Part shown: piece after piece, positions 57,461 through 64,000 of the stretch
Layout of the letters: each line of letters opens with the position of its first letter
Position numbering within the stretch: the stretch's first letter is position 1
Source of the DNA: Corallococcus sp. AS-1-6
GTDB taxonomy: Bacteria; Myxococcota; Myxococcia; Myxococcales; Myxococcaceae
Assembly: GCF_020037015.1 (NCBI RefSeq)
Contig: NZ_JAIQDE010000028.1
Location: 1-64,000, forward strand
Length of the DNA: 64,000 nt
Reading direction: 5' to 3'
Position numbers and translations under genes: made by a program
Notes under the pieces: generated by a model
Seen by the model: only the letters and a program-made list of their open reading frames with translations
The model's database searches: none
What the model was told of the DNA's origin: nothing

Positions 57461-58516
57461 ATGGCTGATTCATCCAGGAAGGTCGAGATCCGGGACATCC
57501 CCACGCAGCGGCTCCGGGTGCGCGCGCGGCTCGTGGGCGAGGACGGCTTTCCCGTCATCTTCGTGCACGGCAACTGTTCCTCGTCCGCGTTCTTCGAGTC
57601 GCTGATGAAGACGCTGCCCCAGGGCTTCCGGGGCATCGCGCCGGACATGCGCGGCTACGGGCACACGGAGGAGAAGACCATCGACGCGACGCGCGGCATG
57701 CGCGACTTCGCGGACGACCTGCTGGCGCTGATGGACACGCTGTCGTTGAAGCGCGCGGTGTTCGTGGCGCACTCGGCGGGCGCGGGCATGGTGATGCAGT
57801 TGTCCATCGACCATCCGGAGCGCGTGGCCGGCCTGGTGGTGGAGGCGCCGCTGTCCCCCTACGGCTTCGGCGGCACGAAGGACGCGGACGGCACGCCGTG
57901 CTGGGCGGACTTCGCGGGCTCCGGCGGCGGCACGGCCAACCCGGACTTCGTGCAGCGGCTGAAGACGAAGGACCGCTCCACGGAGTCGCAGACGTCGCCG
58001 CGCAACGTGATGAACGGCTGCTACGTGAAGCCGCCGTTCCGCCACCCGGACGAGGAGATGCTCCTGGACTCCGTGCTGGACACGCACGTGTCGGACGAGC
58101 TGTACCCGGGCAACTTCGCCAAGTCGCCGAACTGGCCGGGCGTGGCGCCGGGCACCACGGGCATGAACAACGCCATGGCGCCCGCCTACTACAACACCTC
58201 CTCCTTCGCGACGCTGACGAACGGGCCGGACGTGCTGTGGATCCGCGGCGCGGACGACGCCATCGTCTCCGACACGTCCCTGTTCGACTTCGGCTTCCTG
58301 GGCAAGCTGGGCGCGGTGCCCGGCTGGCCCGGCGAGGAGCAGTACCCGCCGCAGCCCATGGTGTCGCAGATGCGCAAGGTGATGGAGCGCTACGCGGCCA
58401 ACGGCGGCCGCTACCGCGAGGTCGTCCTCCAGGACACGGGCCACAGCCCGCACCTGGAGAAGACGAAGGAGTTCCACGACCTGCTCGTCCCGTTCCTCCA
58501 GGAGCACGCCCGCTAG
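57461..58516 (+). CDS. Alpha/beta hydrolase of the ketosynthase operon
   Basis: A 351-residue soluble hydrolase. Oxyanion loop VHGNCSSSAFF, nucleophile AHSAGAG (Ser about 105), Asp in RGADDAIVSD and His in GHSPHLE form a full triad. A cap of about 130 residues (around 140-270) is longer than in small esterases. No signal peptide. It ends the TetR-ketosynthase-ligase-hydrolase run (51 bases from the ligase). Substrate probably a thioester, ester or lactone in the same pathway. Confidence 0.85.
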   Translation: MADSSRKVEIRDIPTQRLRVRARLVGEDGFPVIFVHGNCSSSAFFESLMKTLPQGFRGIAPDMRGYGHTEEKTIDATRGMRDFADDLLALMDTLSLKRAVFVAHSAGAGMVMQLSIDHPERVAGLVVEAPLSPYGFGGTKDADGTPCWADFAGSGGGTANPDFVQRLKTKDRSTESQTSPRNVMNGCYVKPPFRHPDEEMLLDSVLDTHVSDELYPGNFAKSPNWPGVAPGTTGMNNAMAPAYYNTSSFATLTNGPDVLWIRGADDAIVSDTSLFDFGFLGKLGAVPGWPGEEQYPPQPMVSQMRKVMERYAANGGRYREVVLQDTGHSPHLEKTKEFHDLLVPFLQEHAR

Positions 58517-58645
58517 GCGTTCCTGACGCGCGGTGAGGCACGCGAGGGCCTTCCGGGGAGCCCCTGGGGCCCTTCGTGCGTCCCGTGTGTCCACTCTCAG
58601 TCGCAGTCCGCTGTCGCCGCACCCTTCACCGAACCGGAGGTCCGC

Positions 58646-60634
58646 ATGCGAAGCACCTGGAGTTTGTCGCTCACGGCCGCATTGCTGATGGCAGGTTGCG
58701 GGGCTGAACCGCCCGCGGAAGCGCCCCCGATGGAAGAGGCCGTCGGTACGGCCGAGGCCCCGCTGGACGCGGACCTGGCCCCGTACTTCGACGCCATCCC
58801 CACCAACTTCACCACCCCCTATCGCGTGGTGGGCACGTACACGCCGCCCTCGTGGTCCTGGGGCCAGATTGAGCTGCTGGAGGGCCGTCAGCGCTTCCGC
58901 ACGGAGTACTACAACCCGCGCACGCTGAAGCTGCGGGACCAGGACACGTACCAGTCCAGCGACTACCCGCTGAAGACGTACTTCGGTTCGCTGAACCAGC
59001 AGTTGGTGAACGCGTTCAACCTCTACTACGGGAACAGTTGCGCCACGACGGCCGGGGCCACCTGTCCCGCGCCCGGCCCCACCAAGCCGGAGGCGCGCTT
59101 CGTCCTGCTGCACAAGGGGCGGGCCACCGCGGCGCGCACCTGCAACGTCAACCTGACGCCGACGCTGCTGGTGCACGGCGCCATCCAGGACGCGAACGTC
59201 TGGCTGTTCCCCAACGGCAACAACGGCTCGGGCGGCACCTACGGCGGCGCGGCGCAGTTGACGGGCATGGTGCAGGACCTGGAGTCGAAGGGCCGCTGCG
59301 TGTACGCGGTGACGTTCGGCTCGTTCCACGGCGACAACTTCAACCACGCCATCCACGTGGCCAACGCCGTGCAGCGCGTGAAGGCGCTGCACCCGGGCGT
59401 GGCGCGGGTGGACGTGGTGGCGTGGAGCAAGGGCGTGCTGGCGGTGGACCCCTGGCTGGCGAACGCGGCCACGTGGGGCGGCTTCAGCACGACGCGCTTC
59501 TTCGAGCGGCTGGCGAAGGAGCAGGCGTCGCAGGTGCCGGCGTATGACGACTCGGTGCGCGTGTACGTGCCGCTGTCCGGGCCGCACAAGGGCATCGACC
59601 TGAACTTCCGCCACCCCATCCACACGCTGACCATCGCGAGCACGGCCTCCAACGCGCCGGTGGGCCGTGGCCCGATGCCGTGGACGTACTTCTCCGCGAT
59701 GCAGTGCGTGACGTTCGGCTATGACGTGCCCTGGTTCAAGAACCCCTACGCGGAGAGCGTGTGCGCGGGTTCCGGCGGCGTGTGGACGGACTACTTCCGC
59801 CGCATCTACCTGTCGAACATCACGGGCCTGTCCAGCACGGGCACGCCGGTGTACTCGAGCTCGCTGCAGACGCTGAACACGAACCAGGGCCTGTCTTCGT
59901 CGTCGTTCAAGTTCGACGACTACAACATGAGCCTCTTCGGCGCGGTGGACACCAGCGGCAAGTACGTGACGGCGTACCCGGGCCAGTTGCAGGCGGCGTA
60001 TGACCTGCGCGGCACGTACCCCATCCCGGACCGCAGCGCGTCCGCGTGGGACAACATCGATCCGGACGAGAACCGCTACTTCCCCTGGCTGGACACGAAG
60101 CTCATCTACAACCCGTACAACCCCTGGGTCGCCGCCGGCTACATGGCGTCCAGCGACCACCGCGTGTGCCGCACGACGGCGTTCGACCCGGCGGGCTCGC
60201 CGTGCTTCGCGTACCACGCGTACAACACGAACCAGAACCGTGAGGGGTACGACTCGCTGATGTACGGCAAGTACCGCATCATGGACGGCCTGGGCATCAA
60301 CGCGGCCATGGAGATGGGCGGCAAGTTCATCACGCGCCTGGCGGAGCACGGCCTGGATTCGCGCCTGCCGTCGCTCTACGTGCTGTACGGCACGACGGGC
60401 GGCTCTCAGCCCTTCGAGACGGACGGCATGACGTCCACCACGTCCACGCTGCGCAGCGACGGCGTGCTCTTCGAGGCGAGCATCGCGGCGGTGACGCAGC
60501 TCACCCAGGGCTGGACGTCCACGAAGAAGACCGCCGACGCGAAGCAGGAGGGCATGGCCTATGACCACCTGAGCATGGGCATCACCCCGGCGGTGTGGAA
60601 CAAGATCTCCGCGCACTTCGTTTCGCGGGATTGA
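58646..60634 (+). CDS. Lipoprotein lipase-like alpha/beta hydrolase
   Basis: A 662-residue lipoprotein. Signal peptide with lipobox LMAGC (Cys about 18). An oxyanion loop LLVHGAIQDANVW, nucleophile elbow VAWSKGVLAVD (Ser in AWSKG, a GxSxG variant) and a C-terminal His (YDHLSMG) suggest a triacylglycerol-lipase-type fold; the acidic residue was not located. Cysteines are few. Myxobacteria secrete such enzymes. ATG 58646 has CGGAGG five bases upstream. A strong hairpin follows. Confidence 0.75.
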   Translation: MRSTWSLSLTAALLMAGCGAEPPAEAPPMEEAVGTAEAPLDADLAPYFDAIPTNFTTPYRVVGTYTPPSWSWGQIELLEGRQRFRTEYYNPRTLKLRDQDTYQSSDYPLKTYFGSLNQQLVNAFNLYYGNSCATTAGATCPAPGPTKPEARFVLLHKGRATAARTCNVNLTPTLLVHGAIQDANVWLFPNGNNGSGGTYGGAAQLTGMVQDLESKGRCVYAVTFGSFHGDNFNHAIHVANAVQRVKALHPGVARVDVVAWSKGVLAVDPWLANAATWGGFSTTRFFERLAKEQASQVPAYDDSVRVYVPLSGPHKGIDLNFRHPIHTLTIASTASNAPVGRGPMPWTYFSAMQCVTFGYDVPWFKNPYAESVCAGSGGVWTDYFRRIYLSNITGLSSTGTPVYSSSLQTLNTNQGLSSSSFKFDDYNMSLFGAVDTSGKYVTAYPGQLQAAYDLRGTYPIPDRSASAWDNIDPDENRYFPWLDTKLIYNPYNPWVAAGYMASSDHRVCRTTAFDPAGSPCFAYHAYNTNQNREGYDSLMYGKYRIMDGLGINAAMEMGGKFITRLAEHGLDSRLPSLYVLYGTTGGSQPFETDGMTSTTSTLRSDGVLFEASIAAVTQLTQGWTSTKKTADAKQEGMAYDHLSMGITPAVWNKISAHFVSRD

Positions 60635-60648
60635 TGACGTGATGTGAG

Positions 60649-60675
60649 GCACGGGCGTCTGTGTGACGCCCGTGC
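60649..60675. terminator. Perfect 11-base-pair terminator hairpin, bidirectional
   Basis: GCACGGGCGTC and GACGCCCGTGC pair around TGTGT, between the lipase gene and the convergent DUF4276 gene, so it can serve both. No long T run follows. Confidence 0.65.
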
Positions 60676-60683
60676 TTCGCGGG

Positions 60684-61277
60684 TCAGGGGCGCGGTGGGA
60701 CGGGAACGTTCAGCAGCGTGCCCATGTCCCGGACGAGCTTGTCGAAGGAGTCCGCGCGGCGGGCAGCTTCGAGGTCGAAGACGCTGGTCAGGGCGGGCTG
60801 GTCGATGGTTTCCCGATAGCCGCCGGGCATTCTCTGGCTCAACCATCCCTTTGCATCGCGAATTGCTTCTGGATGGGATGGGGGCTCAAGGTTGGTCGGC
60901 AACCCGCGCTGGCCTCGCAGGGATTCAGCTGCCGCTATGAACCACGCCTCATACTCACACTGCGCAACAACTACAGAAATAAGCCGGTCGGGTCGGTGCT
61001 TTCTTGCCCAGTCGAGAAGCCTGGGGCCCAACACGCAGGGCAGATCCTTGTCCGCATCCAGCAGAACAAGGATGCGGCCCTCGCCACCTACCTTTTGGGC
61101 CGTTAGCTTGATCGCGCGACCTAAATCTTCATCTTTGACGAGCTGCCCTCTTGGAATGCGGTGGGGAAACAGGACTTCCGGATGGATGGTCGGTGACAAG
61201 AACTGAGTCAGCCGCCTCACGAGAATAGGGGCTGCAGCAACCTCTCCATATCCCTCAACGATGAGCCCTAGCTTCAT
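60684..61277 (-). CDS. DUF4276 (TOPRIM-like) protein of cassette 2
   Basis: A 197-residue DUF4276-type protein. It begins KLGLIVEGYGEVAAAPILV (acidic TOPRIM start), has an RILVLLDADKDLPC strand with a DxD motif, and QCEYEAWFIAAAESL. It is shorter than the protein of cassette 1 and only distantly similar, so the two cassettes are not a recent duplication. Its ATG (61277-61275) overlaps the ATPase stop by one base (TGATG), which implies coupled translation. GC is below that of the flanking genes. Confidence 0.75.
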   Translation of the reverse strand: MKLGLIVEGYGEVAAAPILVRRLTQFLSPTIHPEVLFPHRIPRGQLVKDEDLGRAIKLTAQKVGGEGRILVLLDADKDLPCVLGPRLLDWARKHRPDRLISVVVAQCEYEAWFIAAAESLRGQRGLPTNLEPPSHPEAIRDAKGWLSQRMPGGYRETIDQPALTSVFDLEAARRADSFDKLVRDMGTLLNVPVPPRP

Positions 61278-62509
61278 CAGGGATCATTCCCCCAAAGTTT
61301 AAGTTGTTCCAGCGCGGGAACGGCCTGGATGTCAGGTGCCAATTGGTTGGCTTTTAGGAGTTCTCCGGCCGTGTAGAGATGGTCACGTAAGGCAGCACGG
61401 GTGACTTCATCTACCCTGGCGATAAGGCTCTTACCCTGTTCTGCAACCACCGAGATGATCTCTTCACCATGGATGTTGGAGTCATCGAGTAGTTCAGGAC
61501 TGTGACTTGTAACGATAACCTGGGCGTACTGCGACGCATCCCGAAGTGCGTCACGAAGAATGCCGGCTGCAGCCGGATGGAGGGCGACCTCTGGTTCTTC
61601 GATGCCCACCACCTGGATCCGACGCTCGACTCGGGCTTGGAGTAGTGCGACTAAGATGCCTAGAGCACGTAGCGTCCCATCGGACATGTTGATAGCTGGG
61701 AAGCGCCATGGGTCCTTCGCGCCTTCAACGTGTTGACGAAACTCCAGCGTTTCCATGTGGCCAACGCGCTTGGCATCTACACCCTCAACGCCTGGTACGA
61801 TTGCGCTGAGGTACTCTTCAATGCGCTGCTTTGTTGTGTCGCCATCCAATTTCTCCAAGCGTTCCAGCACGCTCGGAAGGTTGAAGCCGTCGCGAGCAAG
61901 GAGTTCTCCCTTATCTGGAGATTGAAGCGCCCTGAGTTGATCCGGGTTGAGGTTGTAGAAGCCCATGTTCGAGAGGGCATCGAAAAGTGGCCGGAACTCA
62001 GGCAGTCCTGCGGCATTAACCAAATAGAGCCTATCTTCCGACGCAGGTGGTGCGACCGAAGACGGCTTTAGGAGCAGGGCTCCTTCGCGAACTCGATATT
62101 TCGCGTTGCCGACCGCGCACTCTTCTTCCTGCACGACATAGTCGCCATGAGAGCGGGCTCCAACGCTGAATGAGAAATGACCGCTAGCCCCATTAGGAAG
62201 CTGGAACTCAATGCGAATTCCGAAGTGTGTAGGGTGACCGCTGGATCGGCGCCGCACCTCGTTGACTCCGCCTCGGTCCCTAAGCGCATGGTCCAGGGAG
62301 GTTCTTAACGCGTCAGTGATGAGCCTCAATGCGTCCAGGAAGTTGCTCTTTCCCGAGCCATTCGGGCCCACGAGAAATGTCAACGGTCCTAGTCTGACGT
62401 CACATGCCTGGATGCTGCGGAAATTACGCAGTACGACCCGGGACAAGAACGGTACCCGGCTCCCAGGCAGGCTGAAGGAGGACTGCCAGGGGCTCTCGGC
62501 GGGAGGCAT
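61277..62509 (-). CDS. AAA/OLD-like ATPase of cassette 2
   Basis: A 410-residue ABC-type ATPase. VVLRNFRSIQ leads to Walker A GPNGSGKS at residues 48-55; signature SDGTLRALG, Walker B VVGIEEPEVALHP and the His switch ITSHSPELLD-like VTSHSPELLD are intact. The gene is markedly lower in GC than all neighbours and has more A/T-ending codons, consistent with transfer. ATG 62509 has TTGGAG eight bases upstream; the frame continues far upstream but is an open shadow of the acyl-CoA ligase. It lies between a lipase and an acyl-CoA ligase. Confidence 0.87.
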   Translation of the reverse strand: MPPAESPWQSSFSLPGSRVPFLSRVVLRNFRSIQACDVRLGPLTFLVGPNGSGKSNFLDALRLITDALRTSLDHALRDRGGVNEVRRRSSGHPTHFGIRIEFQLPNGASGHFSFSVGARSHGDYVVQEEECAVGNAKYRVREGALLLKPSSVAPPASEDRLYLVNAAGLPEFRPLFDALSNMGFYNLNPDQLRALQSPDKGELLARDGFNLPSVLERLEKLDGDTTKQRIEEYLSAIVPGVEGVDAKRVGHMETLEFRQHVEGAKDPWRFPAINMSDGTLRALGILVALLQARVERRIQVVGIEEPEVALHPAAAGILRDALRDASQYAQVIVTSHSPELLDDSNIHGEEIISVVAEQGKSLIARVDEVTRAALRDHLYTAGELLKANQLAPDIQAVPALEQLKLWGNDP

Positions 62510-62659
62510 CGAGGTTTCTCCAAGGGGGCGCTGAACTGCTCCTACACCCACATCGTGCCAGCAGCCCTGGAGGAGCGATAGAATTGTGCGAGGCGCGTCT
62601 CTCCACAGTAGCCTCGCGCCGAGACGTGGTCGTCGGTTTTCGAGCCGGTCGTTCGTCCT

Positions 62660-64000
62660 ATGCCCATCGTCCACGACTGGCTGGCCCGGCGGGCTTCGCT
62701 CGCCCCGGAGCGCACGGCGCTCGTTGATTCGCTCCGGGGTGGGCGGCGCATCTCGTGGGCGGAGTGGCATGACTCCGTCCACCGGACCGCGCTGCTGCTC
62801 CGCGGGCTGGGCGTGGGGGTGGGCGACCGCGTCTCCGTCCTGGCCTACAACGGCGTGGAGACGCTGGACCTCGTGTTCGCGTGCGCCAGGCTGGGCGCCG
62901 TGCTCCAGCCGCTCAACTGGCGCCTGGGCGTGGAGGAGCTCCACGGACTGCTCTCCGACGCCGCCCCCTCCGTCGTCTGCTTCGGGCCGGAGTTCCGCGC
63001 CCAGGCCGACGCCCTGCGCCCCCGGCTCCCGGCGCACTGGGTGTGCCTGGCGGATCCGCTCTTCTGCTCCCGTGACGGCCTGTCCGGAGCGCTGCCCTCC
63101 ATCGAACTGGAGGCGGATGCTCCCTGGGTGCTGTGCTCCACCGGCGGGAGCACCGGCCTTCCGAAGTCCGCCGTGCTCACGCATGGCTCGCTCACCGCCA
63201 ATGCCGTGAACACCGTCGTCAGTTGGGGCCTCACCCAGGACGACGTGGCGCTGCTCAACGCGCCCCTGTTCCACACCGGCGGCCTCAACGTCTTCACGCT
63301 GCCCCTGGTGTACGTGGGCGGCGCCTCCGTCGTGTGCCGCGCCTTCGACGTGGCGCAGACCCTGGACCTCATCGACTCGGGCGACGTGAACCTCGTGTTC
63401 GGCGTGCCCACCATGTTCATCGAGATGCAGCGGCACCCCCGCTTCGAGGCCGCGGACTTCTCCCGCCTCAAGCTGCTCATCAGCGGCGGCGCCCCCTGTC
63501 CCGCCCCCGTCTTCGAGCGCTTCTTCGCCCGCGGCATCGCCTTCCGCACCGGCTACGGCCTCACCGAGGGCGGCCCCAACAACTTCTTCCTCCCCGACGC
63601 CGTCATGCGCTCCCACGCCGGCTTTGTCGGCGTGCCCCTCTTCCACGTCGAGGCGCGCATCGACGGCGAACAGCGCCCCGGCGACGTGGGCGAGCTGCTC
63701 CTTCGCGGCCCCCACCTGTGCGCCGGCTACTGGCGCCGCCCGGAGGAGACCGCTCGCGCCTTCGTGGACGGCTGGCTCCACACCGGCGACCTGGCCTCCC
63801 GCGACGCCCGGGGCTTCTTCCGCATCGAGGGCCGCGCCAAGGACCTCATCATCTCCGGCGGCGAGAACATCCACCCCTCCGAGGTCGAGAGCGTCCTCGC
63901 CGGCCACCCCGACGTCGCCGAGGTCGCCGTCATCGCCGTCCCCGACCCGAAGTGGGGCGAAGTCCCCCGCGCCCTCGTCGTCCCCCGGCCCGGCGCCATG
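62660..64000 (+). CDS. Acyl-CoA ligase, 3' end beyond the window
   Basis: At least 447 residues of an adenylate-forming ligase running off the right edge. It has [14 protein letters not shown] (P-loop), [10 protein letters not shown] (adenine motif), [16 protein letters not shown] (hinge) and [11 protein letters not shown]. The C-terminal Lys region is not yet reached. It resembles the ligase at 55853, for example NGVE then [21 protein letters not shown] against NGVEYLD then LFACAKLGAIFVPYNWRL, so the two are paralogues. ATG 62660 has no strong ribosome-binding site. It is divergent from the cassette 2 ATPase. Confidence 0.93.
   Translation, partial: MPIVHDWLARRASLAPERTALVDSLRGGRRISWAEWHDSVHRTALLLRGLGVGVGDRVSVLAYNGVETLDLVFACARLGAVLQPLNWRLGVEELHGLLSDAAPSVVCFGPEFRAQADALRPRLPAHWVCLADPLFCSRDGLSGALPSIELEADAPWVLCSTGGSTGLPKSAVLTHGSLTANAVNTVVSWGLTQDDVALLNAPLFHTGGLNVFTLPLVYVGGASVVCRAFDVAQTLDLIDSGDVNLVFGVPTMFIEMQRHPRFEAADFSRLKLLISGGAPCPAPVFERFFARGIAFRTGYGLTEGGPNNFFLPDAVMRSHAGFVGVPLFHVEARIDGEQRPGDVGELLLRGPHLCAGYWRRPEETARAFVDGWLHTGDLASRDARGFFRIEGRAKDLIISGGENIHPSEVESVLAGHPDVAEVAVIAVPDPKWGEVPRALVVPRPGAM

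Noticed and set aside
54817-58516. Naming the operon oleABC
   Set aside because: The ketosynthase lacks the expected His and Asn, and similarity to OleA was not established by sequence alone.
57470-60652. Very long open frames antisense to the hydrolase and lipase genes (also 37825-41295 on the plus strand)
   Set aside because: They are His/Arg/Val-rich shadows produced by high GC at third positions of the real genes; no domain or ribosome-binding site supports them.
62510-63907. Longer version of the cassette 2 ATPase starting far upstream
   Set aside because: The extra part is antisense to the acyl-CoA ligase and has shadow composition; ATG 62509 has a good ribosome-binding site and family-like start.

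Overview
The window is about 64 kb of very GC-rich bacterial DNA with tightly packed genes and strong G/C third-position bias. Gene content points to a myxobacterium of the Myxococcus/Corallococcus type. The clues are a DUF2381-family protein (a myxobacterial paralogous family), many sensor kinases, a sigma-54 response regulator, many lipoproteins and secreted lipases, and an AsmA protein. The genus is an inference from family content; no rRNA or tRNA gene is visible. No insertion sequence, integrase, phage gene or CRISPR array was seen.

Layout. 0-9 kb: an R3H/AAA ATPase, a short RecQ helicase, a single-domain response regulator overlapping a GNAT acetyltransferase tail to tail, a methyltransferase, a DUF2381 protein with a lipoprotein partner, a Cys-rich lipoprotein and a Fic protein. 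9-20 kb: a complete potassium-uptake (Kdp) operon headed by a predicted porin, with two micro-genes (one is kdpF), kdpA, kdpB, kdpC, a KdpD input-domain protein and a separate histidine kinase. It runs into an oppositely oriented hemerythrin and sigma-54 response regulator. 20-25 kb: a chemoreceptor, a convergent HTH/RelE-like pair and formate-tetrahydrofolate ligase. 25-28.5 kb: a Spy-like periplasmic protein and a three-gene, lower-GC cassette (ATPase, DUF4276, dead ATPase paralogue). 28.6-41 kb: AsmA, lipoprotein, a divergent haem-oxygenase-like/amidinotransferase pair around a perfect palindrome, fatty-acid hydroxylase, envelope proteins, VWA protein and a large hybrid kinase. 41-50 kb: a second kinase, Gre factor, rhodanese, DMT exporter, alpha/beta hydrolase, methyltransferase, an Lgt-like protein lacking a key histidine, and a subtilase with a small partner. 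50-60.6 kb: HxlR/nitroreductase, SDR, aminotransferase/Lrp, then TetR - ketosynthase III - acyl-CoA ligase - alpha/beta hydrolase and a lipoprotein lipase. 60.7-64 kb: a second ATPase-DUF4276 pair and an acyl-CoA ligase cut by the window edge.

How the parts work together. The Kdp block looks like a self-contained potassium-limitation module in which the usual KdpD sensor is split over two proteins. Two separate ATPase/DUF4276 cassettes, both lower in GC than their surroundings and translationally close-coupled, are the best candidates for an undescribed system; the architecture recalls ATPase-plus-TOPRIM-like-nuclease anti-phage systems. The 54-58.5 kb operon has the logic of an acyl-CoA condensing pathway, with a ketosynthase whose His and Asn catalytic positions are replaced.
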